Source: an uncultured Phocaeicola sp. (GTDB taxonomy: Bacteria; Bacteroidota; Bacteroidia; Bacteroidales; Bacteroidaceae). Taken from it: a DNA stretch of 64,000 bases. The notes below the pieces were generated by a model. The model was not told where the DNA came from and searched no databases. It worked only from the letters and a program-made list of their open reading frames with translations. The number at the start of each line of letters is the position of its first letter. Positions within the stretch are counted from its first letter, which is position 1. The stretch is taken from positions 113,472-177,471 of the forward strand of contig CALUET010000014.1 in NCBI GenBank assembly GCA_944319745.1, in the 5' to 3' direction. Both the position numbers and the translations under genes were made by a program. This document shows positions 49,178 through 60,700 of this stretch, piece by piece.

Positions 49178-51877
49178 ATGACAGAAAAAAAACAAAACGA
49201 TTTTGATAAAGATATTGAACTATTCGACGAACAACTTGATGCGTTCATCTATCATGATGCCGGGCAGTCATCCGAACTCCCAAGCCATGATACAAAAGAG
49301 AACAACGAGAACCCGCTGCATTTTATCCCGTACATTAAAGATGGGACCGAGTATTCGATTCCTTTCGGATCGGACTCTTCTTATACATTTCAAACAGCAA
49401 AACTATCGCTCTTCGGGAAAGATTTCCTGCAGACAACGGGAGAAGAAGAAATATGCACCTGCGCCTGCGACATCACTTCCTCCGATGTTTTCTTATTGGA
49501 AAACGTCTCTTCACCGGAAACTGATACGGAAGACGGGCTTATTTACCTGTACCTTTATCAAAAAGGATGCAAAGAGGCGTTGTACGAATGGAAAGAAACT
49601 CTTTTCGACAACGAGGTGTATTTCGATATTCCATCCGACTTAAAAGAGCTTTCCCCGGGGGAATATTTCCTGCTACTCACGAATGTTACCCCACCGGAAA
49701 ACGATACACGATTCGAAAAGATAGGAAATCACACCTTGTTGCCTTTCCGCATTTTGCCAAACGGAAGCGGTCTGCAGCATCCCCGAATACAGAATATCCG
49801 CATAAATTACCCCGCGAAAAACGGCATACACACCTCCGGTGCCGTAAACATTACCTCAACATTTTCCGATGCTCCGGGGAAATATGACCAATTCCGTTTC
49901 CGCTGTTTCCACCATTCTTTCTTTCTGATGGGAGAAAGCACCTTCACACCTTCGGCCGAACGTCCCCACGGCAAGCGTGTAAAAACGAGTATCTCCTCTC
50001 CTTTCATCTGGATGCCCGGGAAATACTGCTGCATCATAGAGCACAACGAAGAACCGTTCTATAAAATAGACTTCTGCATAGACGGGAGCAAAGAGAGGCA
50101 CGAATCGGGAGAATTTATTACAAAAGACTCTCCGGAGTATCTCATGGCAAAATTCCTTGAACACGATGACACGTACAAAAGTGCATGGACTGTACTGAAA
50201 CGAACCGCAGGGAACGAGACCATCAAACGCAAGGCTTTGGAAGGTTACAGGCAAACTATTTTTAACCGACTTCGAAAGAAAGCAAACACGACGGAAATCT
50301 TCCGGAACAGGAATTTCGTTTGCGAAACAAAACAGGCCGAAGAATGCTCCGAGTTATTATATGGTTTTGCAAGCATCGCCAGCGGCCTTCCGTATATCAC
50401 TTTCATCGATGCCGAAACTTTAACCGAACAAAAGAACACGGCCGATCCGTATGAATACACAAATGAAGTGTTGTCCGAAACAAAGGACCACATAATCTGC
50501 CTTAAACACATAGGTGCTTTGCTGACAGGAAACGGGAGCATCATTCTTTCACGCTTCAGGAAACAGTTGCAAGCAAGCAGTAATTGGGCTTTACTCATCA
50601 CGGGAACCCAATCGGAAATCCATTCGTTTTTTGAAAGTTATCCCGAAATGTCGTCTTTCTTTCCGGAGACAAACCGCATAAAGTTCGAGCCGTTAAACCT
50701 GACAGAAGCCGTACTCTGCATGCAACAAAGGCTGAAGTCGAATGGCTTGCTCCTTTCAAAAGAAGCAGAGACCTTCCTTGTTTCAAGACTAACCGGGCAG
50801 GAGAACAAAGAAAACGTCTACGGATGGAACAGAAAACGTATCGATACATTTATAAAAGATGGCATCGTCCCGTCATTCCAAAGGCGTGTTTTCCAGGAAA
50901 ACATCTCGACCGCCGAAGTAAAAGCCGAGGATCTTTCTACCATAATCCCCGAAGACATTGACTGCAGATACCTTCAGACGTCCGAATCGCTCCGCAAGGA
51001 AAGCATGAAAGAAATTGACGAAATGGTCGGACTGTCGGATATAAAAAAAGCCATAAACAGCATGGTCAACCAAATAAGATTCAACAATATCAGAAAGCAA
51101 ATGGGATTGTCGCACAAAATCATGGGGAGCCATCACATGATTTTTACCGGCAATCCGGGCACTGGAAAAACATCCGTGGCCAAAATGCTCGGGAAAATAT
51201 TCCATTCGCTGGGATTATTGTCGAAAGGAGATGTCATCGTTACGGAAAGAAGCCGGATGGTGGGCAGGTTTATCGGCGAGACCGAAAGAAACATGCAAGA
51301 CATCCTTTTGCAAGCACAAGGGAATGTTTTGTTTATCGACGAGGCATACACTTTGTGCGATTCGGCCGGCGACCGGAAAGATTACGGCTATCGGGTTATA
51401 GAATCTTTGCTGACGGTTTTATCACAAAAAGAGCCGGATATTATTATCATCTTGGCAGGATACGAGAAAGAGATGGAGCGCATGTTGCAAAGCAATCCCG
51501 GGCTGAGAGGACGTTTCCCGTACACTTTCCGGTTCAACGACTACACGGCCGACGAACTGATGCAGATTGGGCGCACGCTTCTCTGCAGAGAAAACTACGA
51601 ACTGAGCGGGAAGGCCGAAGATTATCTTCTCGAAACAATAAAGGAAAGCATAAAAGGAAAAGATAAAAATTTCAGCAACGCACGATGGATGGAACAGTAT
51701 ATCCACAACGGAATCATTCCGGCTATGGCAGACCGCATTGTGAATACTACTCAAAACACAGACGAGAATCTGTACAGCCGCATCGAACAATCCGACATAG
51801 AAACAGCGTATCTGCAATTCCGCACCGGGACATTCCCGGAAAGACACGGGCATACTTCCATCGGATTCCGCCGATAA
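49178..51877 (+). CDS. Large CbxX/CfxQ-type AAA+ ATPase of unknown role
   Basis: The 899-residue protein lacks a signal peptide and is cytoplasmic. Residues 1 to about 330 match no family that I know; they look beta-rich and include a span from about 200 (HPRIQNIRINYPAKNG). Residues about 340-610 read like an AAA+ module without Walker A (ASNWALLITGTQSEIHSFFESYPEM; FEPLNLTEAVLCMQQRL). An active module follows: DEMVGLSDIKKAINSMV, Walker A GNPGTGKTS (658-666), Walker B VLFIDEAYTL (about 717) and the arginine finger in NPGLRGRFPY. CbxX/CfxQ proteins remodel other proteins; rubisco activase CbbX is one. No rubisco or secretion genes adjoin it, so the client is unknown. Confidence 0.8.
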   Translation: MTEKKQNDFDKDIELFDEQLDAFIYHDAGQSSELPSHDTKENNENPLHFIPYIKDGTEYSIPFGSDSSYTFQTAKLSLFGKDFLQTTGEEEICTCACDITSSDVFLLENVSSPETDTEDGLIYLYLYQKGCKEALYEWKETLFDNEVYFDIPSDLKELSPGEYFLLLTNVTPPENDTRFEKIGNHTLLPFRILPNGSGLQHPRIQNIRINYPAKNGIHTSGAVNITSTFSDAPGKYDQFRFRCFHHSFFLMGESTFTPSAERPHGKRVKTSISSPFIWMPGKYCCIIEHNEEPFYKIDFCIDGSKERHESGEFITKDSPEYLMAKFLEHDDTYKSAWTVLKRTAGNETIKRKALEGYRQTIFNRLRKKANTTEIFRNRNFVCETKQAEECSELLYGFASIASGLPYITFIDAETLTEQKNTADPYEYTNEVLSETKDHIICLKHIGALLTGNGSIILSRFRKQLQASSNWALLITGTQSEIHSFFESYPEMSSFFPETNRIKFEPLNLTEAVLCMQQRLKSNGLLLSKEAETFLVSRLTGQENKENVYGWNRKRIDTFIKDGIVPSFQRRVFQENISTAEVKAEDLSTIIPEDIDCRYLQTSESLRKESMKEIDEMVGLSDIKKAINSMVNQIRFNNIRKQMGLSHKIMGSHHMIFTGNPGTGKTSVAKMLGKIFHSLGLLSKGDVIVTERSRMVGRFIGETERNMQDILLQAQGNVLFIDEAYTLCDSAGDRKDYGYRVIESLLTVLSQKEPDIIIILAGYEKEMERMLQSNPGLRGRFPYTFRFNDYTADELMQIGRTLLCRENYELSGKAEDYLLETIKESIKGKDKNFSNARWMEQYIHNGIIPAMADRIVNTTQNTDENLYSRIEQSDIETAYLQFRTGTFPERHGHTSIGFRR

Positions 51878-52046
51878 GACAGAGAGCAGCCGGAGAATCC
51901 TTATACAAAAGGAGGAAGTATTTCTCGTTACTCCGCCGAGCTTTAAAAACACTCCATACGGTCTTACCCGTTCCGTATCGAAGTCCGACAAAGAAAGGTC
52001 CGGCCCGTCGCAAAACTTCCATTAATGCTCTTTCCCGGTAAAAAAC
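51878..52046. other. Intergenic region after the AAA+ gene
   Basis: No gene, strong hairpin or repeat is seen here. The promoter of the GH20 gene follows. Confidence 0.4.
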
Positions 52047-52077
52047 ATTGCATTTCTCCAAAGATTACGTAATTTTG
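52047..52077 (+). promoter_or_regulatory. Promoter for the GH20 gene
   Basis: ATTG (52047-52050), 19 bases, then a perfect TAATTTTG (52070-52077). The leader would be about 58 bases. Confidence 0.55.
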
Positions 52078-52141
52078 CCTGAAAGGCTGTCAGAAGCCTG
52101 TCTGGCAGTGCTCGATAATATAAATTTTAAACACAGATATT

Positions 52142-53827
52142 ATGGCCATCAATCCTTATCTTAAACTTTACTGTATGCTGTTCGTAGGAGCGGCAATCGC
52201 AGGATGTTCTGAAAAACCTGTCGTCAAAGCCGATTATGGAATCATCCCTTTACCCAAAACGATTGTCGCAAACAGCGAAAATTCATTCATTATAAAAGAC
52301 GGGACAACGATTGTTTTTCCCGAGAACAATCCCGGCATGCAAAGAAATGCCGAGTTTCTCGCATCGTATCTGAAAGAGCAAACCGGCCTGAAGTTAAAGA
52401 CAAAGGCCGGAGAACCTCGCGACGGGGCTATCTGCCTCACACTCGATTTGCAGAACGACAACACGGAAGCCTACAGTCTGAAAAGCGATAAAAACCGCAT
52501 CACGATAGCAGGAACATCAGAAGCCGGCGTGTTCTACGGGATACAAGCTCTGCGGAAATCTGCAGGTGTTGCCGAAGATTCGCAGATAGAAATTCCGGCT
52601 GCGGAGATAAACGATGCGCCACGTTTTGCATACAGAGGCATGCATCTGGACGTTGCCCGCCACTTTTTCACCATTGACGAGGTAAAAACTTACATAGACA
52701 TGCTGGCGCTTCACAACATCAACCGCTTCCATTGGCATCTGAGTGACGACCAAGGCTGGCGAATTGAGATAAAAAAATATCCGAAGCTCACGAGCGTCGG
52801 ATCCAAACGCGCCGAAACGGTAGTAGGAATGTGGAATTCCGGAGTTTATGACGGCACGCCATACGGAGGATTTTATACGCAGGAAGAAGCCAAAGAAATT
52901 GTAAATTATGCGACAGAGCGCTACATCACCGTAATACCGGAAATCGATCTTCCGGGACACATGCAGGCGGCCATCACGGCCTATCCGGAATTGGGATGCA
53001 CAGGCGGCCCTTACGAAGTATGGGAAACATGGGGAGTATCCGACCAGGTTTTATGCGCCGGTAACGACTCTACCCTGCAATTTATAAAAGATGTATTGGC
53101 AGAAATCATCGAAATATTCCCATCGGAATACATTCACATAGGCGGCGACGAGTGCCCGAAAACGGAATGGGAGAAGTGTCCGAAGTGTCAGGCCAGAATA
53201 AAGGCCTTGGGCTTGACTTCAGACAGCAAGCATACCAAAGAACAACGATTGCAGAGTTTTGTCATAAACACAGCCGAACAGTTTGTAAACAGTAAAGGAA
53301 GGAAAATCATAGGATGGACGGAAATCATGGAAGGAGGCCTGTCGCCTAACGCAACGCTGATGTCGTGGATAGGAGAAAGCGGAGGCATCGAAGCTGCACA
53401 AATGCATCATGATGTCATCATGACGCCGATGGATTACATGTACTTCAACTTCTATCAGGCAAAAGATACCGAAAAAGAGCCGCTGGCAATAGGGGGTTAC
53501 GTACCAATGGAGAAGGTTTACGGCTTCGAACCCGTGCCCGAAGTACTGAATGAAGAAGAGAGAACTTACATAAAGGGCGTGCAAGCCAATTTATGGACCG
53601 AGTATATTCAGACTTTCCCACTGATACAATATATGGCTCTCCCGCGCATGGCCGCACTGGCGGAAGTGCAGTGGTGTGATCCTTCGCAGAAGAATTATCA
53701 AGACTTTCTGAAGCGCCTCCCCCGCCTGACTGCCCTTTATAAGCACTTGGGATGGACATACGCCAAACATGTATTGCCGGAAGAAGCTGCCGCAGAACCC
53801 GACAGCATACGCAAAGCATTGAGATAA
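52142..53827 (+). CDS. Glycoside hydrolase family 20 beta-N-acetylhexosaminidase lipoprotein
   Basis: The 561-residue protein has a lipoprotein signal (YCMLFVGAAIAGCSEK). The GH20b N-terminal domain spans about residues 30-155, and the catalytic TIM barrel starts at FAYRGMHLDVARHFF. Further motifs are FHWHLSDDQGWRIEIKKYP, VIPEIDLPGHMQAA and the catalytic Asp-Glu in YIHIGGDECPK. GVQANLWTEYI lies near the end. It releases terminal beta-GlcNAc or GalNAc from host or dietary glycans by substrate-assisted catalysis. It is a single-gene unit with its own promoter and a strong shared terminator. No SusCD pair is near. Confidence 0.95.
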   Translation: MAINPYLKLYCMLFVGAAIAGCSEKPVVKADYGIIPLPKTIVANSENSFIIKDGTTIVFPENNPGMQRNAEFLASYLKEQTGLKLKTKAGEPRDGAICLTLDLQNDNTEAYSLKSDKNRITIAGTSEAGVFYGIQALRKSAGVAEDSQIEIPAAEINDAPRFAYRGMHLDVARHFFTIDEVKTYIDMLALHNINRFHWHLSDDQGWRIEIKKYPKLTSVGSKRAETVVGMWNSGVYDGTPYGGFYTQEEAKEIVNYATERYITVIPEIDLPGHMQAAITAYPELGCTGGPYEVWETWGVSDQVLCAGNDSTLQFIKDVLAEIIEIFPSEYIHIGGDECPKTEWEKCPKCQARIKALGLTSDSKHTKEQRLQSFVINTAEQFVNSKGRKIIGWTEIMEGGLSPNATLMSWIGESGGIEAAQMHHDVIMTPMDYMYFNFYQAKDTEKEPLAIGGYVPMEKVYGFEPVPEVLNEEERTYIKGVQANLWTEYIQTFPLIQYMALPRMAALAEVQWCDPSQKNYQDFLKRLPRLTALYKHLGWTYAKHVLPEEAAAEPDSIRKALR

Positions 53828-53855
53828 GGCTGACAAAACATTCGCATATTCACAG

Positions 53856-53897
53856 AAAAACGCTCCGATGTTTCATTGTAAACATCGGAGCGTTTTT
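53856..53897. terminator. Bidirectional terminator between the GH20 gene and prfC
   Basis: A perfect 18-bp inverted repeat (53856-53873 with 53880-53897) with a 6-base loop and A/T runs at both ends, between convergent genes. Confidence 0.9.
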
Positions 53898-53919
53898 CAT
53901 GCAATTCCCTTTTCCGGCT

Positions 53920-55491
53920 TTAAAACTCGCTCGTGAAATGGAACTTAATATGCTTAAAATCCATCTGAGCCATTTGGAGCACATAGCCGCTGTCTGCCAA
54001 AAAGACATCACGTCCCTCTCGGTCTTTTGCCATATATTGGAACTTGCGTTTCTTGAAAGCTTCCAATTCTTCGGCATCATCACTTTCAATCCAGCAGGCT
54101 TTATACAGGTTGACCGGCTCCCAACGACACTTTGCATTATATTCATTTTCCAGACGATACTGAATAACTTCGAACTGCAATTGCCCAACAGTCCCTATTA
54201 TTTTTCGTCCGTTAAACTGATTGATAAACAACTGGGCTACGCCCTCATCCATCAATTGATCTATTCCTTTGTTCAATTGCTTCGTTTTCATCGGATCGGC
54301 ATTCTCAATGTATTTAAACATTTCCGGCGAGAAACTGGGCAATCCCTTGAAATGAAGATTTTCACCTTCCGTCAATGTATCGCCTATTTTAAACGTTCCG
54401 TTATCGGGAAGGCCGATAATATCTCCCGCCCAAGCCTCATCAACCGTCGTTTTACGCTGCGCCATAAATTGAGTAGGCGAAGAAAAACGCATGGTTTTAT
54501 TATGGCGAACATGCAGATACGGCGTGTTCCTTACAAATTTTCCCGAACAAACCTTGCAAAAAGCCACGCAAGAACGATGGTTAGGATCGATATTAGCCGT
54601 AATCTTGAAGACGAATCCCGTAAACTTCGGCTCGCAGGGATCGACGATACGCTCTTCGGCTTGTACCGGACGAGGGCTGGGAGCTATCTCAACGAAACAG
54701 TCCAACAACTCCTGAACGCCGAAGTTATTCAAAGCCGAACCGAAGAAAACCGGAGCCAAATGTCCCTGCAAATAATCATCAACATTGAATTCCGGATACA
54801 CACCTTCTATCAGCTCCAGATCGGAACGTAACTTTCCGGCCAGCGAAGAACCGATATGCGTATCCAATTCTTCCGTATGAATATCCACAGAAACCTTCTC
54901 CGTTACCACTTGTTTGGAGGGTTGAAACAGATTTAAGCTCTGCTCATATATATTATAAACACCCTTAAAACGTGCACCTTGATCGATAGGCCATGAAAGA
55001 GGTCTCACGGCAATGTGCAGTTCTTCCTCCAATTCATCAAGCAAATCGAAAGGATCTTTTCCCTCACGGTCCATCTTGTTTACAAAAATAATTACCGGGG
55101 TATTTCGCATCCGACAGACGTCCATCAGCTTACGCGTCTGCGTTTCCACACCTTTTGCTCCGTCTATTACGATAATAACACTATCGACCGCCGTCAGGGT
55201 TCTGTACGTATCTTCAGCAAAATCCTGATGTCCCGGGGTATCAAGAATGTTGATTTTATAGTCATGATAATCGAACTCCATCACAGAAGTTGTAACGGAA
55301 ATACCGCGTTGCTTCTCAATATCCATCCAGTCGGACGTGGCCGTTTTCTTGATTTTATTCGATTTTACCGCTCCGGCAACCTGAATCTGACCGCCAAAGA
55401 GCAGCAACTTTTCCGTTAATGAAGTTTTTCCCGCATCAGGATGGGCAATAATTGCAAACGTTCGTCTTCTTTCTATTTCAGCATTCATCAT
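53920..55491 (-). CDS. prfC: Peptide chain release factor 3
   Basis: RF3 is the GTPase that recycles RF1 and RF2 from the ribosome. The protein has about 523 residues and intact G motifs: [14 protein letters not shown], the switch [29 protein letters not shown] with the catalytic His, and [15 protein letters not shown]. The RF3-specific C-terminal domain includes [21 protein letters not shown]. It contrasts with the altered EF-G2 at 25.7 kb. Two adjacent ATGs are possible starts; the longer frame opens with TTG. It lies 8 bases after rfbD in a four-gene operon. Confidence 0.95.
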   Translation of the reverse strand: MMNAEIERRRTFAIIAHPDAGKTSLTEKLLLFGGQIQVAGAVKSNKIKKTATSDWMDIEKQRGISVTTSVMEFDYHDYKINILDTPGHQDFAEDTYRTLTAVDSVIIVIDGAKGVETQTRKLMDVCRMRNTPVIIFVNKMDREGKDPFDLLDELEEELHIAVRPLSWPIDQGARFKGVYNIYEQSLNLFQPSKQVVTEKVSVDIHTEELDTHIGSSLAGKLRSDLELIEGVYPEFNVDDYLQGHLAPVFFGSALNNFGVQELLDCFVEIAPSPRPVQAEERIVDPCEPKFTGFVFKITANIDPNHRSCVAFCKVCSGKFVRNTPYLHVRHNKTMRFSSPTQFMAQRKTTVDEAWAGDIIGLPDNGTFKIGDTLTEGENLHFKGLPSFSPEMFKYIENADPMKTKQLNKGIDQLMDEGVAQLFINQFNGRKIIGTVGQLQFEVIQYRLENEYNAKCRWEPVNLYKACWIESDDAEELEAFKKRKFQYMAKDREGRDVFLADSGYVLQMAQMDFKHIKFHFTSEF

Positions 55492-55499
55492 ATCGTTTC

Positions 55500-56363
55500 T
55501 CAAGATTCTTTCTTTAATTTTTCAATACATTCTTTCAGGCTGTCTTCCCAATAAGGAATATTGATTCCGTAAGTTTCCTTCATTTTTGTCTTATCGAGCA
55601 CAGAAAAATGCGGACGATTTGCCTTTGTGGGATATTCTTCCGTGCGAAGAGGGCGCACAAAACAGTCGGTAATTCCAGCCAAACGATGAATGGCTTTGGC
55701 AAAATCATACCACGAACAAACTCCTTCATTCGTAAAATGATAAATTCCCGGCACGATGTTTTTCTCTATGGCCGCAAATATGGCGATGGCCAGATCGCGG
55801 GCATAAGTCGGAGTTCCCACCTGATCGAAAACAACACCCAGCGAGTCTTTTTCCTTTCCAAGCCGAATCATGGTCTTCACAAAGTTGTTTCCAAACGAAG
55901 AATATAACCATGCCGTGCGGATAATCATGGCTTTCGACGCATATTTCATAACGGCCTCTTCTCCGGCCAACTTCGTCGAACCGTAAACAGAAACCGGGCA
56001 AACAGGCGTCGATTCGCGATAAGGCACACACGATGTGCCGTCGAATACGTAATCGGTTGAGATATGAATCAAACTTCCTCCACGGGCTTCTATGGCTTTT
56101 GCCAGATATCCCGGAGCCAAATGATTAATCTTATCGCATAATTCCGGGGCGTCTTCGGCTTTATCTACCGCCGTATAAGCCGCACAATTTACAATCAAAT
56201 CGATTTTATTTGCCGACACATAGTGCAGAACAGCCTGTTCGTCACAAATATCCAACTCGTGAATGTCTGTAAAGAAATAAGTGTATGCGGCATATCTTTC
56301 TGAAAGTACCCGCATCTCATTACCCAATTGTCCGTTGGAGCCGGTAACCAATATATTTGTCAT
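55500..56363 (-). CDS. rfbD: dTDP-4-dehydrorhamnose reductase
   Basis: RfbD reduces dTDP-4-keto-L-rhamnose to dTDP-L-rhamnose with NAD(P)H. The 287-residue short-chain reductase has [46 protein letters not shown] and the catalytic YGSTKLAGE (Tyr-x-x-x-Lys). [18 protein letters not shown] follows. The other rhamnose genes (rfbA, rfbB, rfbC) are not adjacent. It lies between a DUF4924 gene and prfC, in an order I believe is conserved in Bacteroides. Confidence 0.93.
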   Translation of the reverse strand: MTNILVTGSNGQLGNEMRVLSERYAAYTYFFTDIHELDICDEQAVLHYVSANKIDLIVNCAAYTAVDKAEDAPELCDKINHLAPGYLAKAIEARGGSLIHISTDYVFDGTSCVPYRESTPVCPVSVYGSTKLAGEEAVMKYASKAMIIRTAWLYSSFGNNFVKTMIRLGKEKDSLGVVFDQVGTPTYARDLAIAIFAAIEKNIVPGIYHFTNEGVCSWYDFAKAIHRLAGITDCFVRPLRTEEYPTKANRPHFSVLDKTKMKETYGINIPYWEDSLKECIEKLKKES

Positions 56364-56385
56364 ACGTTTTATTTTAATGAAAAAA

Positions 56386-56931
56386 TCAGTCTAAATCCAA
56401 TTCTCCCTGCTTGTCTTTCCGATAATAGTCCGATAACATTCCCAAAAAATCCCCTATTGTTTTTATGGCTTTTTGCGTTTCTTCACTCACATTTTTCTTC
56501 TGCAATCTCAACATCCATACGCCATACATGGCATCAAAGCACGTCTCCAATTCAGGAATATCCTTGCTGGTTCCTTTGGCTCGAAGCTCAACGATAAACG
56601 GCAACACCTTATAATAAGCAGTAGCATAATAAGGGAACTTCGGAGAACGAAGTAAACGAAGATGCAAATCAGTCAGCCAAATTATGACATTTTGATTAAT
56701 CTGAAGGTGTCCTTTCTCGCAAACATTTTCCTGCTTCATCATTTCTATCAGATCGGCATACCACCGTTCTAACTCACATTTTCCCTCATCCGAGACCGGA
56801 TACGGCTCGATAATCGTTTCACGAATCTTTGACAAATCAAAATTATTGGCTCGGATTAAATCCTCAACCTGCCACATATACAGCAAATACTCTGCAATGT
56901 TTTGTTGCTTTAACTGCCGAGATATATACAT
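56386..56931 (-). CDS. DUF4924 family protein
   Basis: The 181-residue protein is largely helical and cytoplasmic. It begins MYISRQLKQQNIAEYLLYMWQVEDLIRANNFD, followed by LERWYADLIEMMKQEN and AYYKVLPFIVELRAK, and matches DUF4924, a Bacteroidota family without known function. The ATG at 56931 is chosen because upstream residues of the longer frame lie inside the LysE gene. It is 2 bases after the LysE gene and 22 before rfbD, so co-transcription is likely. Confidence 0.82.
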   Translation of the reverse strand: MYISRQLKQQNIAEYLLYMWQVEDLIRANNFDLSKIRETIIEPYPVSDEGKCELERWYADLIEMMKQENVCEKGHLQINQNVIIWLTDLHLRLLRSPKFPYYATAYYKVLPFIVELRAKGTSKDIPELETCFDAMYGVWMLRLQKKNVSEETQKAIKTIGDFLGMLSDYYRKDKQGELDLD

Positions 56932-56933
56932 AA

Positions 56934-57593
56934 TTACGAAATTGATTTTCCAGTAATTGAGAACACGATTCCCACAATCGAGGCAACTATCACCACACTC
57001 CCGATGATACGATTCAACAACCAAATGCCACGTACATTGAAACGCGTGCGGACTTTATTTATAAAATATGTAATGCCGAACCACCAACATAACGCTCCTA
57101 ATATGATAGCAGCGTAACCAACCAGCTGAAACCCGATGGGACTTCCCGGCATGACAAACGAGAATCGGGCAAAAAGTCCGATAAACAAGAATATAATCAA
57201 CGGATTGGATAGAGTCAGGAAAAAGGCCGTTACAAAATTATGTAAGTATGTTCCGCGTGTAGCAGAGGTAGGTCTTAAAGATTTCACCGGGTTGCTTCTA
57301 AACGTATAAATACCAAAAATCAGCAACATAACGCTACCTACAAACTGAAGGAACAAGTGATGTTTTAAAATCAAATCGTCCATAAAGCTCATTCCATAGC
57401 CCGTTATCAACGCATAACAGATATCACTCAATGAAGCTCCCAGCCCCGTTACGAAACCAAACCACCGTCCTTTATTCAAAGTCCTTTGGATACAAAGCAC
57501 ACCAACGGGACCTAATGGCGCCGACACGACAACACCTACGATAAAGCCCTTCACCAATAAATCGAGTATCGTTACCTGTTCTATCCAATTCAT
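56934..57593 (-). CDS. LysE-family exporter
   Basis: The 219-residue inner-membrane protein has about six hydrophobic segments. The LysE/RhtB signature near the N-terminus reads VSAPLGPVGVLCIQRTLNKGRWFGFVTGLGASLSDICYA in order. FVTAFFLTLSNPLIIFLFIGLFARF is the second conserved half. Relatives export amino acids such as lysine, threonine or homoserine; the substrate here is unknown. It is first in the operon LysE-DUF4924-rfbD-prfC. A near-consensus -7 element ends only 4 bases before the start codon, too close to be convincing. Confidence 0.85.
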   Translation of the reverse strand: MNWIEQVTILDLLVKGFIVGVVVSAPLGPVGVLCIQRTLNKGRWFGFVTGLGASLSDICYALITGYGMSFMDDLILKHHLFLQFVGSVMLLIFGIYTFRSNPVKSLRPTSATRGTYLHNFVTAFFLTLSNPLIIFLFIGLFARFSFVMPGSPIGFQLVGYAAIILGALCWWFGITYFINKVRTRFNVRGIWLLNRIIGSVVIVASIVGIVFSITGKSIS

Positions 57594-57648
57594 GGTGCAA
57601 AGATGACACTTTTTTACGAAAGTATCGATAAATTCATGCTGTTTTTTC

Positions 57649-57679
57649 TTTTATACAAACGGGGTTTTGTGTACCTTTG
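57649..57679 (+). promoter_or_regulatory. Promoter for purL
   Basis: TTTT (57649-57652), 19 bases, then a perfect TACCTTTG (57672-57679). The leader would be about 50 bases. No purine riboswitch fold is apparent in it. Confidence 0.55.
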
Positions 57680-57734
57680 CAAGGTATTTTCTTAGCAAAA
57701 CGATACATCATTCTATATAAACTATACAAGTGCT

Positions 57735-60700
57735 ATGATTCTATTTTTCAGAACACCTACCAATAGCGTAATTGCAACAGAATGCAACCAACCGCTTAAT
57801 GCAGATGATACCCGGAAGTTGTGCTGGCTTTACAGCGAAGCATCTGTTGAAAATGAAGACAATCTTAAAGGATATTTTATCGGCCCCCGTCGGGAAATGA
57901 TTACTCCCTGGAGTACAAATGCCGTAGAGATTACTCAAAACATGGGATTGAACGGCATTAAACGTATCGAAGAATATTTTCCCGTAAAAGATGAAAATGC
58001 CGAATATGATCCGATGCTACAACGCATGTATCACGGTCTGGACCAAAATATATTTAACGTAAATATCAAACCACAGCCAATCCTTTATATCGAAGATCTG
58101 GAAAGTTATAACGAAGAAGAAGGCTTGGCCCTTTCAAAAGAGGAAATAGATTACCTCAAAAAGGTAGAAAAAGACCTGGGAAGAAAACTGACAGATTCTG
58201 AAGTCTTCGGTTTCGCCCAAATCAATTCCGAGCACTGCCGTCATAAAATATTCGGAGGAACATTCATTATCGACGGGAAAGAAATGGAATCATCCTTATT
58301 CCAAATGATCAAAAAGACGACGCAAGAGAATCCAAACAAAATAATCTCTGCATATAAAGACAATGTAGCTTTTGCAGAAGGTCCCGTTGTCGAACAGTTC
58401 GCACCGAAAAATCATTCCACATCCGACTATTTCATTATAAAAGATATAAAGACCGTTATCTCACTGAAAGCCGAGACACATAACTTTCCAACGACAGTCG
58501 AGCCCTTCAACGGTGCATCAACCGGTACAGGAGGTGAGATTCGTGACCGTATGGGAGGCGGAAAAGGTTCTTGGCCCATCGCGGGAACTGCCGTATACAT
58601 GACCGCTTATCCGCGCACAGAAGAAGGACGCGAATGGGAAAACATCCTCCCGGTTCGCAAATGGTTATACCAGACTCCGGAACAAATATTGATAAAAGCT
58701 TCAAACGGAGCGTCCGACTTTGGAAACAAATTCGGGCAGCCTCTTATCTGCGGTTCGGTTCTTACTTTCGAACATCAGGAGAACAATGAGAAATATGCCT
58801 ACGACAAAGTGATTATGTTGGCAGGAGGTGTCGGGTATGGAACGCAGAGGGACTGCTTAAAAGGCAAGCCTGAAAAAGGAAACGAAATTGTTGTTTTAGG
58901 CGGAGACAATTACCGCATCGGATTGGGAGGCGGTTCTGTTTCTTCCGTAGAAACGGGACGTTATTCTTCAGGTATCGAATTGAATGCAGTACAACGTGCC
59001 AATGCTGAAATGCAAAAACGGGCATATAATGTGGTTCGCGCCTTGTGCGAAGAAGAAGAAAACCCAATTGTTTCTATTCATGACCACGGCTCGGCAGGAC
59101 ACGTAAACTGTTTGTCTGAGTTGGTTGAGGAGTGTGGCGGATTAATTCACATGGACAAACTGCCGATAGGAGACGAAACTTTATCGGCAAAAGAAATCAT
59201 CGCCAACGAATCGCAAGAGCGCATGGGACTGCTAATTGACGAAAAAGCGATCGAACACGTCCGCAAGATTGCAGAACGAGAACGGGCTCCGATGTATATA
59301 GTTGGAGAAACTACAGGCGATCACCGCTTTGCTTTCGAACAGGCTGACGGCGTGCGCCCGTTCGATCTTGCCGTCGACCAGATGTTCGGATCCTCACCCA
59401 AGACCTACATGGTCGATAAAACCGTGGAACGTCACTACGAAAATGTATCTTACGATCCGACCAAACTAAACGAATACATCAACAGGGTTTTACAACTGGA
59501 AGCCGTTGCTTGTAAAGATTGGCTTACAAATAAAGTAGACCGTTCGGTCACGGGAAAGATTGCCCGCCAGCAGTGTCAGGGAGAATTGCAGTTGCCTTTA
59601 AGCGACTGTGGCGTGGTAGCTCTCGACTATCGCGGAGAAAAAGGCATTGCAACATCCATAGGTCATGCTCCACAAGCCGCATTGGCCAATCCGGCGGCCG
59701 GTTCTGTTTTGTCGGTAGCCGAGGCATTGACAAACATAATCTGGGCACCCCTTGCCGAAGGAATGGACAGCATTTCCTTGTCAGCAAACTGGATGTGGCC
59801 TTGTCGTTCGCAGGAAGGTGAAGACGCACGCCTCTATACGGCAGTTAAAGCATTGTCTGATTTCTGCTGCGCCCTGCAGATTAACGTTCCAACGGGAAAG
59901 GATTCTTTGTCCATGACACAGAAGTATCCGAACGGAGAGAAAATCATCAGTCCGGGAACAGTTATCGTTTCGGCGGGAAGCGAAGTGTCGGATATTAAAA
60001 AAGTTGTTTCGCCGGTTATGGTAAACAACCCGAAAACAACATTCTATCATATCGATTTCAGCTTCGACAAGTTCCGTCTCGGAGGTTCGGCCTTTGCACA
60101 ATCTTTGAATAAAGTCGGCGACGATGTACCTACCGTACAGAATCCCGAATACTTCCGCGACGCCTTCCTTGCCGTACAGAAATTGGTTCATAAGAATCTG
60201 ATTCTGGCAGGACATGACATATCCGCCGGCGGATTAATCACAACTTTACTGGAAATGTGTTTTGCCAACACGGAAGGAGGTATGGAAATCAACCTCAACA
60301 AATTCCATGAAGATGACATTATAAAAATATTATTCTCCGAAAATCCGGGTATCGTAATACAGATTGCCAATAAAGACAAGAAGGAAGTTAAAGATATTTT
60401 AGAGGAAGCCGGAGTAAGTTTTATTAAGCTGGGTACTCCGACCGACGAGAGACATATTCTGGTAAATAAGGACGAAGCTACGTATCAATTTGGAATCGAT
60501 TATCTGCGCGACGTGTGGTATTCAACCTCCTATCTGCTTGATCGGAAGCAAAGCATGAACGGATGTGCACAGAAGCGCTTCGAGAATTACAAAAAACAAC
60601 CCATCGAACTGGTATTCGACAAGTCATTTACCGGAAAACTTTCCCAATTCGGACTCAACCCCGACCGCCGCACTCCCAGTGGAATAAAAGCAGCCATCAT

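Noticed and set aside
53752-54831. A 359-codon plus-strand frame opposite prfC
   Set aside because: It begins inside the GH20 gene, passes through the bidirectional terminator and is antisense to RF3. It shows no protein-like pattern.
57598-57605. CATCTTTG as promoter of the LysE operon
   Set aside because: It is a 7/8 match but only four bases from the start codon. The real promoter was not found.
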